From: Siphonodentalium dalli
Lineage: Eukaryota > Mollusca > Scaphopoda > Gadilida > Siphonodentaliidae
Reading direction: 5' to 3'
Length of the DNA stretch: 64,000 nucleotides
Assembly: GCA_032622095.1 (NCBI GenBank)
Contig: CP136069.1
Coordinates: 165,840,394-165,904,393, forward strand
A program made the translations under genes and the position numbers. Positions 26,811 to 37,600 of this stretch are shown here, one piece after another (the first letter of the stretch is position 1; each line of letters starts with the position of its first letter). The notes under the pieces are model-generated. The model was not told the origin of the DNA. It worked only from the letters and a program-made list of their open reading frames with translations, and ran no database searches.

Positions 26811-27164
26811 GAAGGATACAGGGATGTTTTGATACCTGTTACAGGTTTGGGTGCCCAAACTATAGAGACCCAAATGTCCCCAAATTCCATGTAGATAGTA
26901 TTTATTCCAGTTGGATCTTCCATATTTTCAAGGAATTTTTCTACACTTCAACAAAATGTCCTAGTAATGCAAATCATCAGCCCGCAGATGATATATAGTC
27001 TATAATATGGAGCCTTTATTTGCACAATCAAGTATCCAGTACTGAATATTTTAACATCCAAATTTATATGGGCACATACTCAAATACAGAACCGGTGTCC
27101 CCAAACAAAAATTCTCTGGATCCTTCCCCGCGAGTTTGTCCGTGTCCTAGGGGAAGCAACTCGT

Positions 27165-27310
27165 GTGAGCTACGGGTTCGATGGGTAGCCCCAACCCGCG
27201 TCCTGTGTGGTGTGACTATCGCTCCGAGTGCTAATTACGCCAATTAGAGGAACCCTATATATCGACTTTCGTTCTCTATTCTTGGGACCTCGAAACGAGG
27301 GAACCGACAT
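27165..27310 (+). repeat. GGGTTCGATGGGTAGCCCC repeat, copy 3
   Basis: This is the copy with the most CpG retained. It includes ACCTCGAAACGAGGGAAC, matching copy 1. Orientation is the same as in the other two copies. Confidence 0.65.
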
Positions 27311-27553
27311 CAAGGGGAGCTACGGGGAAGGCGATTCATGAACCTGTTCTTACCTCGATGAGCAGTCCTGTGAAAGTAATTAATGTGATTACGAACAATC
27401 ACAAATACACCTGTTGTGTTATGTAAATTACCATGCCTGTGCCAACCAAGGCAGTAACAGCTCCATTGTTGGTTAAAAAGGTTCAAATTGACATTCAGGA
27501 TTTTACAATCCTATCAGCGTATTTCACAAGCGTTAAAAAGTGCTTTTGTCTTC

Positions 27554-27620
27554 AGTTTTACACCAGACGATGATTGTCAACGTCCAAATAAAGCCGTAAA
27601 ACGAAAAAATGAACTCGAAA
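27554..27620 (+). CDS. Possible isolated exon (low confidence)
   Basis: GCTTTTGTCTTCAG immediately before and GTAAGTCACC immediately after look like good acceptor and donor sites. The ~67 bases between are open in one frame and translate to FTPDDDCQRPNKAVKRKNEL. An ATG-started open frame at 27,432-27,572 overlaps it in a different frame, so the two cannot be one simple gene. I found no partner exon with a compatible phase. It may be a remnant or chance. Confidence 0.22.
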
Positions 27621-28064
27621 GTAAGTCACCTAATTTCGTGATACCTTTAACCACCGTCAACGCACGTGGTAACTTAAATTATACGTCACCTGTATGCCAT
27701 AGATTTGTTATAAAGAAAACGATCAGCGTCATATCCAATGGTGCCTAAAATGTTCTGTCGTTAATATGCCAGAAATTCTTATATTGTCGGCATAAACAAC
27801 GGATATTACTTCATTTGACCGATTAAAATTATGGAAGATAAAGTCCGTTAAAACGAAACGAGTCATCCATTTCCGATCTTATATTCGGAACAAAACCGCA
27901 TAATCTTTATGTGAATTGTTACATAATTTTCAACTATAAGCAAAGAAATAATGTTGTTTGTATAAAACAAAAACAAACCTGTTTTTGCTATACAAACTGC
28001 AACTTAGCTTCGTATTCTTTGTGAGAGATTCTTTTTGCACCCGTCCTGGTGAGGAGGGAAAAAA

Positions 28065-28240
28065 ATATGGCGATTCCTTCACTACGTGTCAGAAATCACG
28101 TGATTACACGGGTCATGAACATGACAGAAGATATGTACCATAGAATTTTGTACGTTTTTTTTCAACTCGGAGAGTTAACCCCTCCTACTTGGGATAATAT
28201 ACCATATAGTTCAGTGGGCAAGATACCTTTGACGGAGATA
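28065..28240 (+). repeat. Highly conserved block, inverted copy of 19,455-19,628
   Basis: Nearly identical to the minus strand of 19,475-19,628 up to GTTCAGTGGGCAAGATAC; the two copies then diverge (CTTTGACGGAGATA here). The open frame starting MAIPSLRVRNHV is preserved, but it cannot be distinguished from a simple recent duplication. Confidence 0.6.
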
Positions 28241-28699
28241 AAGATGTTCTCTTTTTTAAGTTTGAAGGTGAAGGACGTATTAATATACAAATGGAGGTGT
28301 GAAATGCCAAGCTGAATTAACCAATGAGTAAAAGGTGACAAGTAAAAACATGATAATGGAAATAGAAAGTGTTGACTGATTGAATAGGCCAATTAAGATT
28401 AATGAACTAGATAAGCCAAGAGCAAAACAATTAAAAGGTACCAACATAATTAAAAGGTTTGATTAAATGAATATGACAATTAAAAACTAATGAATTATAA
28501 CCTGACAGGCTAAAAGATCTAAGATGTGATAATAATAAGACAAAACTAACCCTACAAACTGTTTGTGAAAAGTACTGAAGGCAAGAAATTAATTAATGAT
28601 GAATGTGGAATGGCCAACATTTAGAGATATTACTTCACAAAAAACCCACTAAATTGAACAACAGTTCTAAGTTCTAATATGGCGAATATGGCCCGGTGA
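28241..28699. other. AT-rich stretch without a feature
   Basis: Many TTAA and 'aaaaggt' words, with no ORF, hairpin or match to the mirrored interval near 18.8-19.4 kb that I could see. Confidence 0.4.
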
Positions 28700-29204
28700 T
28701 AAAAGTATCACATGCTTCCAATTTCGGTCACAGGTTAAATGTTATTTACTGTATATAATGCATGTATTGTTGTTTTTAGCCACTTCTGTAAAGTTTGTGC
28801 CATTTTTCTTATATTTTAAAATTTATCCAACTTGTTCTCGGACTACATATTGGAGTGGTTTGGTTGAATCTTAAACTGTCTTTTACATTCTCCATGTGCC
28901 ACGTTATTGCGCTTTCGAGCTGTTTGTGGTCGGTCATGTATTTTTACGGGTACGGCAAATTGAGTCTTGGACTGCTGGACATCACAAATATTGCTTAGGG
29001 CCATGTACAATAAGTGTGGGTACGTTATGGTCTCCTACAACCTAAGCAGAGAGTCATCCGTCCAAGTTGACGGGGAAGCCAGCGACCGTCTAAAGACTAC
29101 ACAAGTTGTCCAGGTAAGTGAATGCGTTCGCTGAGTTTGTAAATTCACGACCCATATAAGAAGAAGTGGTTATATAACTGGGAAGATCACTAGCCGTATA
29201 AGTT
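28700..29204 (+). repeat. Family A segment joined to LINE copy B
   Basis: Reverse complement of about 18,240-18,690, roughly 90% identical by eye. It keeps about 60 bases (near 29,125-29,185) that are missing from the 18.2 kb copy and present in the family A right arm near 5,570-5,630, so the 18.2 kb copy carries the deletion. Confidence 0.7.
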
Positions 29205-30566
29205 ATGTCGTCCCCATCAGGTCACTACATAACAAACATAAAACCACAACACAACAAACACATTCTCAAAAAAAAACAAAATTAGGAATGCAGACTGGGA
29301 TAAATTTAGGGAACACATAAAACTTAAACTGTAAACATTGGAAATGCAGAAATCAACACCCCAACGACTTTATGGTCGAAATGACAGCCAAATCAATATC
29401 GGACACAATTAAGAACGCCATCGACAGAGCATGCCCAAAAAAGAAAATAAAGCAAAAACATGGAGAGTACAATCTCTCATCGGAGACACTAGAAGTAATT
29501 CACCTCAATCGCAAACATGGAGACTAATGCAAAAAATATCCTAAAAACATTGAATACAGAACTATGTATAATAATTTAACAAGACAAGTAAACAAAGCAG
29601 TTAAACTGGAAAAACGGTAGGCTTGGGAAAGGGTAACCAACAAACTTGGGGGGGGGGAAGGCAACTAGATGGGAAATTTTGGAAAACATTCAAAGTTCTA
29701 ACCGGTCGAGCTACCCCAAACAGCGACAAACCACTCAAAGGCGAAAACAACGAGTCGTTCACAAACAACACAGACAAAGCAATAAATCTTCGCAACAATG
29801 GTACACAACATAAAACCCACACCGGCGACCAATTCAGTAAAAAAAAATTCAGAAAACATGTAATTGATTTTGTCAGACAAAACAAAATATACATTCGTGT
29901 ACTTAAAATCGCCCATACACGAGGCAGATGATGAATCACACATTGCCAAGAAACCCAAGACTGTCTTAAGCGTGCAGAACCAAACAAAGCCCCGGGCGAT
30001 GATGAATTAACATTTGGAATAATCAAACAGGGACCAAAATCAATGTTCGATAGACTAGCACTTATTATCTTATATATAATAAATGTTCACAACACGGCTA
30101 CTTCCCTATAAATTGTGGAAATCCGCCATATGTGTTATGATTCCAACACCAGCCAAAGACCATAAAATAGCTACAAATTTTAGACCCATTAGTTTAGTTC
30201 AATGTTTGGGAAAACTTTTCGAAAGAATCATAAGCACCAGAATAACAAATTCAACAAATTCCAGCGTGCATATCATAAAGGAAAAGAAGGTACCGAACAT
30301 ATTTACAGAATAGTAGAAGATATGCGCACAGCAATAGGCCGGGCTGCCATCTTTTTGGATGTAGAAAAGGCCTTCGATTCAGTATGGCACAATGCATGGC
30401 CTTCGATACAAAAAAAAACCAAGACCGACAAAAATGTTAAGACTTATCTCCTCATTCTTATGCAATGATCAATCAAAGTAGGGTCGGGGAAGAAATTTCA
30501 GACAGCGTCAACCACGTCAAAACGACATACCTATCAATCCTCTACACAACACACAAATCTCACATT
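29205..30566 (+). mobile_element. Decayed non-LTR retrotransposon (LINE), copy B
   Basis: Plus-strand partner of copy A. Fragment 30,083-30,313 carries NFRPISLVQCLGKLFERII (RT finger region), and 30,202-30,468 carries FLDVEKAFDSVWH (motif A). Frames are broken. After GACAGCGTCAACCACGTC (30,499-30,516) the sequence skips the part that encodes the GTPHGS region in copy A, and it stops at about 30,566, where a TTAA-type hairpin element begins, so the FADD active-site motif is missing. A G9 run lies at 29,649-29,658. Confidence 0.85.
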
Positions 30567-30746
30567 ATCTTATATATGCAAGTCTCCTACAGGGAGCCTT
30601 GCATATGTAACAGAATATATTGGCCTAACAATATTTACCTTGAACTTGTAAGCCAGTGCATTCTCTTATAAATGTGAGGCTCTCAATATGAGACTCGCAT
30701 ATATCAGAGAATGCACTGGCACATGATCCCGTCATGAAAGGGTTAA
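30567..30746. mobile_element. TTAA hairpin element fragment abutting LINE copy B
   Basis: Contains the GCATTCTCTTATA...GAGAATGCACTGG hairpin module and ends TCATGAAAGGGTTAA at 30,732-30,746. The left terminus is missing. Related intact members are at 31,713-31,971 and 48,302-48,514. Confidence 0.65.
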
Positions 30747-30817
30747 ACCTGAATAGCTCTGATCCTAAAAATGTTAAAGGGGGGGGGGGGGGGTATTGCT
30801 GGTAAAATAGTCATATC

Positions 30818-31064
30818 GGTTAAAACCACCACAAACAGAAAGAATATTAAAATATAGACATACATAATATTGCATAAATAGTATGTTATTGTCAAGTTCG
30901 TACATATGTAAACAAAAGCCAAATTGTTACAGAAACCGACTTTTGTTTACATAACACAGCATACGAACTTGAAAATAACATACTATATATGCGATATTTA
31001 TGATAGGTACAAGAACAAAATATGTCCATTTTAATATTCTTCCTGTGTGTGGCAGTCTAAACCA
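30818..31064. mobile_element. Inverted-repeat element with ~100-bp arms
   Basis: GAATATTAAAATATAGACATA near 30,842 and the sequence after ATATGTCCATTTTAATATTC near 31,020 are reverse complements. The pairing continues inward (AGTATGTTATTGTCAAGTTCG with CGAACTTGAAAATAACATACT) and further to TTTGTTTACAT. The outer ends are degenerate. It lies downstream of the gene's stop codon on its strand. Confidence 0.7.
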
Positions 31065-31318
31065 TGCATATATGGCACTAAACGGGCGTGACTATTTTAA
31101 CAGCATACCCACCGCGAAGGCCATCCGTACCTTTAAATATCACAGTAACAGCTTTTATGAGAATTGAACAATTTTAATACTGAAATCTCCAGCCATATTG
31201 TCTGCTCTCTCACCATCCAAATTATGAATCTCTCGTCCGAGTCGAAAACACAAATAATCTAGATGGTTGCATATCTATTTTTGATGAACTTTATATGAAT
31301 TTGTCTGTTATCACAGTA

Positions 31319-31471
31319 TACAGTAATGTCCTAAGTAATCGACTCCTTAACCACAGCAGAATTATGGGTAACTTTTCAGGATTTAGTCGGAGCATATTTC
31401 CGACTAAATCCTGAAAAGTTGCCCATAATTCAGCTGTGGTTAAGGAGTCGATTACTTAGGGCATTACTGTA
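31319..31471. mobile_element. TA-flanked hairpin MITE in the 3' UTR region of the gene (mariner-like ends)
   Basis: Starts TACAGTAATGTCCTAAG and ends with the matching CTTAGGGCATTACTGTA, with TA at both edges as in Tc1/mariner insertions. The arms of ~70 bases are almost perfectly complementary around a ~10-base centre. It begins 27 bases after the stop codon of the minus-strand gene, so it would probably be transcribed as a long hairpin in the 3' UTR. Relatives: 33,404-33,620, 43,498-43,664 and a half copy at 45,606-45,690. Confidence 0.8.
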
Positions 31472-31497
31472 AATCACTTTGATGAGTTGTGAATGAT

Positions 31498-31646
31498 TCA
31501 GGAATCTCTGTCCTGCTTTGATTTCTTTTTCAGTTTTCTCGTCCTTTCCCACCGAACAGTGTCCGATTCAAGTTGAGATAACTCTAATAGTCTTTGTTGA
31601 AATGCACAAGTTGCTCCTAGTAACGGATCAGCATATTTTGCTTCAG
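31498..31646 (-). CDS. Exon 5 (last) of the minus-strand gene
   Basis: Acceptor TATATTTTTCAG lies just above 31,646. The exon completes an Ala codon left by exon 4 (G|CT), encodes 48 more residues including GATCAFQQRLLELSQLESD and RWERTRKLKKK, and stops at TGA 31,500-31,498. It is too short for an ORF scan but has clear coding character and a clean border. Confidence 0.8.
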
Positions 31647-34600
31647 CTGAAAAATATATAAAATTAATAGACCAAAGAAAAAATTGGTTGTGGTTTCCCT
31701 ACCAGCACTCTTTTAACCCTTCCATGACTGCAGCTTCCTGAAATTTGAGAAAACCCTGTACCAATGCATTTTCTTATATATGCGAGTCTCCCATATGGAG
31801 CCTTGCATAAATATGAGAATGCATTGGCCTAACAATATTTACTTTGGCCTTGTAAGCCAGTGCATTCTCTTATGTGCAAGGCTCCCTATGGGAGACTCAC
31901 ATATATAATAGAATGCAAGGCACAGGGTTCTTAATGCTGCACCAGCGCAGCTCCGATCATGAAAGGGTTAAACAGCCTACACTAAAACATTTATCATGAC
32001 AATAAACTCTTTTGAAATACTTTTCATTACCGGTACAAACGAAGCATGATTATTACAGTTTATAGAAAGACGACCAATATTAACCCCTTCAAAGCTGAAT
32101 GGATTCTCCCATGCAGGTTGAGATCCAGATCAGATCAGTGTCTGGAACTCCCTCCTTTAGTTAAGAGCATTACACACATGACCGCTTTAAAATAAAAATA
32201 AAACCTAAAATACTTGAGTTTTTATCTAAAATATTGTATTATAGAATGATTTATTTTATTTTGAAACTTATGCCCAGGGTTAGAAGCAGATAAGTTGGAT
32301 GTCGTTAACCCTTTCAGTGCCTAGTCCGATTTTTGTATCAACCCATATTTCCTTGATCATTTTTCAAATTTATTGATTATAATAATGTGATACATTGATG
32401 GATAGAGCTCTTAGAGTTGATACAAAAATCGGACTTGGCACTGAAAGGGTTAAAGCCCACTATTTCAGACGACTCATTCTTATTTGATGATAGAAGAGAG
32501 ACAACTCAATTTCATTACTTTAATAAATTCATGATTTATAAAACTAGCATCATTATATGTCTCATCTCATTTGTTGCCAAGCCAGCTACACTCAATGTAT
32601 CATTCCACTCTGCAATGCTCACATACAATTCGGCTATTGAGGCCCCATTATTCAAATAATTAACCCTTTCTTTCCTAAATACTCTCTATGATGAGTAGTT
32701 CCAAAAGGAAATGTTAGATAGCCTTGCATATATAAGAGAATGCACTGGCTTACAAGGTCAAGGTAAATATTGTTTGGCCAATGTATTCTCTTATGTATGG
32801 GAGGCTTCCTATGGGAGACTTGCATTTATAAGAGAATGCATTGGCACAGCATTTTTGAATTACATAATTCATCCAGATTCATCTGCTAATATTTTGTTGT
32901 TCATCACGTTTGAACTCGAAAAGTTAATGCATCAAAAAATAAATTTTAAGACAAAGAATATATCAAACATTCTATTGCAAACAAGTACAAGAAAAACACA
33001 AATTATTGATGTATATTTCTCCTATATGACCTACCTTCTTTGTTTGTCTTTGACATTGAGTTATTCACTAGAATCGGCTTACTATTTTTCCGTGGATTTA
33101 CAGGTTGTTGACTAATTGAACCTATAGACACAGTCCGTAAACCTGATGGAGCATTTGATGTATTTTGACCTTTTTGAAAAGTCGGGCTCCATATTGTCCC
33201 CATGGCAACCAATGAATCATCTGATTCTTTATCTGAAAGAGAAATTATAGGCTCAATGAAATTTAAAAACAAATAAAATGCACTTAATAATATTAATATT
33301 AAACTTTTCCAAGTACCACAGACTAAGAGTAAGACGAAGGCAAGACTGAGAATCATCGCGGACATAAATATGGCACGTTTCAATTCATTTCTGTACAGTT
33401 GTATACAGTAATGCCATAAATAATCAACTCCATAACCACAGCAGAATTATGGGTAATTTTTCAGAATTTAGTCGGAAATATGGCTTGTTGCCATTCGTCA
33501 GAAAGCTCTCAGTGAGACCTTTCCGATGAATGGCAACAAGCCATATTTCCGACTAAATTCTGAAAAATTACACATAGTTCTGCTGTGGTTAAGGAGTCGA
33601 CTATTTAGGGCATTACTTTAGGTTAGAAGGAACTAAATAAGTAGAACTACGTCCCTTTCGTTTTTACAGGGTATCTCGAATATGAGTTAAAAAATAATCT
33701 GGCATGCGATTGGCATTAAAATTTCAAATAAATTTACAAATTCAAGAAATATAATACCCATGGCATGTTAAAATGTGGGTTTTCCGCTCATGAGTGTCCA
33801 AACAATGGCGGGAGATTGTAGCTGGGTATTGGCTTTCACCAGCCTTTCAAATTTTGTGCAAAAAGTGGGGTAGTTTGGACCTGTATGTAGACAATTTCAA
33901 AATGCCATGGTTCGGATAGTACTCGTAGTCATACATGGCAAAAGATGTCGGATCTTCGCGATCTTATGCATCGGGCATGTCAGAACTTGTGAACTTAGCA
34001 TGGCCAAACGTTGACACTGAGAATCATTAAAGATCCTGGGCCAGTGCATTCTCTTATATATGCGAGTCTCTCGTAGGCTCTGCCTCACATATATATGGGA
34101 ATACATTGGCTTACAAGGGCAAGGTAATATTTTTAGGGCAATGTATGTTATTAATATTAGGTACGATTAATCAATTATAGTCTATTATCAAAATAAATAA
34201 ACGTAGCACCTCTAATCTGATCCTAGGTCTACCATAGCAGTTGAGGCCTAAGTAGAATGAGATTCCCCACAGGCGAGTGTCTTGAGAACCTCATTCTGCT
34301 GAGGCCTCAACTGCTATGGGAGACATAAAATTAGATTGATGTTCCCCAGTTGAAGTAAGTCATTAGTCACCTCATATATACATTTTATCTTCTGCAAATT
34401 AGGGGATATAGAAACTTCCAAGAAGGGAAAAAGTAACTAAAAACAATGTTAATTTGAGACTATATACTTCCCAGAATATGAAGCCTAAGCAGAATGAGGT
34501 CCCCAGAGGCTGAACTTGGTGATGCAAGCCCGCTGTGTGGGCTAGCATCACCAAATTCACCCTCTGGGGACCTCATTCTGCAAATCTCAGACACACTATT

Positions 34601-37600
34601 TTCAGGCTTGGTTGTATGGGAATTTTATGTTGATTGTCACACAGCAACCTACTCACTTGGTAATGCATTGCCTCTGGAGCTGAGTACTGCTTCTCCTTTT
34701 AGAGAATTATTACGAACAACATGTGGTCGACTACCATTGTTTTTCACTGGCAAAATTGGCACCGTATTCCGCAGGTCATCCTTCTCTTTCTCTGAGAAAA
34801 CTGTAATGACAGAACGTATGAGGATTAACCCTTTAGAGAGGCCCACATATAATGCAGCAGACAACATTCCGTAGTGCATGCTTCCATCTGTGTGAGGCCC
34901 CATGTGGGTTAAACATTATCATTTAGTAATATATACATTCTGTAACAAGAGGTGTGCACTCGAGTGCTAGCATACCCCCACCGTGGCAAATTCAACCCGC
35001 ATTATCCGTAAACCCAACAAAGAAGATTTTTAACTTTAAAGAAAAATTCGGACTAATAATATCGATATGGTGTCACAAGAAGCTTGTACAGAAAAAATTA
35101 TTAAAATTGGTTCATATTTGTTAAAGTTATTAAGTCAGACAGAATTTCCTAAGTCAAAATAAGTCGAAAATGAAGTGTAATATTACGAAAAACAGTTTGA
35201 ACCAATCCCTAGCCGCATCATGTAGAGAGGGTATTGTGAGAAGCATGTATACCAAACATTATTGAAATCGGTTCATATTTGTTAAAGTTATTAAGTCGGA
35301 CCGAATTTTCTAAGTCAAAATAAGTCGAAAATGAGGCGTAACTTGAAAAAAAAAATTAGCATCATGCGGAGAGACCGTCCTAAGGAGATTGCATACAAAA
35401 TATTATTGAAATCGGTTCATAGTTGTTCGAGTTATGAGATCGGACGGACGGACACACGGAGGGAGAAAGCGTGACGGTACAATGGATGGACGGACGGACG
35501 GATGGACGCAGTCAATCCAGTATACCCCCCATTTTCTTCGAAAGTGGGGATAATATGACAGAATGTATGAGGATTAATTGTAATGACAGACTGTGTGAGG
35601 ATTAACAGTACTTAATTACAGAATGTATGAGGATTAATTGTAATGACAGACTGTATGAGGATTAAAGGATAACAGAATGCATTAATTAGGATTAAAAGGA
35701 TGACACAAACTATTATGACAGAATGTATGAGGATTAACTGTAATGACAGAATGTATGAGGATTGACTGAAAAGACAGAATGTATAAGGATTAACTGTAAT
35801 GACAGAATGTATGAGGATTAACTGTAAAGACAGAATTATGAGGATTAAAAGGATGACACAAACTATTATGACAGAATGTATGAGGATTAACTGTAATGAC
35901 AGAATGTATGAGGATTAACTGTAATGACAGAATGTATGAGGATTAACTGTAATGACAGAATGTATAAGGATTAACTGTAATGACAGAATGTATGAGGATT
36001 AACTGTAATGACAGAATGTATGAGGATTAACTGTAATGACAGAATGTATAAGGATTAACTGTAATGACAGAATGTATGAGGATTAAAAGAATGACAGAAT
36101 GTATGAGGATTAAAAGAATGACAGAATGTATGAGGATTAACTGTAATGACAGAATGTATAAGGATTAACTGTAATGACAGAATGTATGAGGATTAACTGT
36201 AATGACAGAATGTATGAGGATTAACTATAATGACAGAATGTATAAGGATTAACTGTAATGACAGAATGTATGAGGATTAACTGTAATGACATAATGTATG
36301 AGTATTAACTGTAATGACAGAATGTATGAGGATTAACTGTAATGACAGAATGTATGAGGATTAACTGTAATGACAGAATGTATGAGGATTAACTGTAATG
36401 ACAGAATGTATGAGGATTAACTGTAATGACAGAATGTATGAGGATTAACTGTAATGACAGAATGTATGAGGATTAACTGTAATGACAGAATGTATAAGGA
36501 TTAACTGTAATGACAGAATGTATAAGGATTAACTGTAATGACAGAATGTATGAGGATTAACTGTAATGACAGAATGTATGAGGATTAACTGTAATGACAG
36601 AATGTATAAGGATTAACTGTAATGACAGAATGTATGAGGATTAAAAGAATGACAGAATGTATGAGGATTAAAAGAATGACAGAATGTATGAGGATTAACT
36701 GTAATGACAGAATGTATAAAGATTAACTGTAATGACAGAATGTATGAGGATTAATTGTAATGACAGACTGTATGAGGATTAAAGGATAACAGAATGCATT
36801 AATTAGGATTAAAAGGATGACACAAACTATTATGACAGAATGTATGAGGATTAACTGTAATGACAGAATGTATGAGGATTGACTGAAAAGACAGAATGTA
36901 TAAGGATTAACTGTAATGACAGAATGTATGAGGATTAACTGTAAAGACAGAATTATGAGGATTAAAAGGATGACACAAACTATTATGACAGAATGTATGA
37001 GGATTAACTGTAATGACAGAATGTATGAGGATTAACTGTAATGACAGAATGTATGAGGATTAACTGTAATGACAGAATGTATGAGGATTAACTGTAATGA
37101 CAGAATGTATAAGGATTAACTGTAATGACAGAATGTATTAGGATTAACTGTAATGACAGAATGTATGAGGATTAACTGTAATGACAGAATGTATAAGGAT
37201 TAACTGTAATGACAGAATGTATGAGGATTAAAAGAATGACAGAATGTATGAGGATTAAAAGAATGACAGAATGTATGAGGATTAACTGTAATGACAGAAT
37301 GTATAAGGATTAACTGTAATGACAGAATGTATGAGGATTAACTGTAATGACAGAATGTATGAGGATTAACTGTAATGACAGAATGTATAAGGATTAACTG
37401 TAATGACAGAATGTATGAGGATTAACTGTAATGACAGAATGTATGAGGATTAACTGTAATGACAGAATGTATGAGGATTAACTGTAATGACAGAATGTAT
37501 AAGGATTAACTGTAATGACAGAATGTATAAGGATTAACTGTAATGACATAATGTATGAGGATTAACTGTAATGACAGAATGTATGAGGATTAACTGTAAT

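Noticed and set aside
27432-27572. ATG-started 46-codon ORF as a first exon (begins MPVPTKAV)
   Set aside because: No usable donor that keeps frame with the candidate exon at 27,554-27,620; only the latter's borders look like splice sites.
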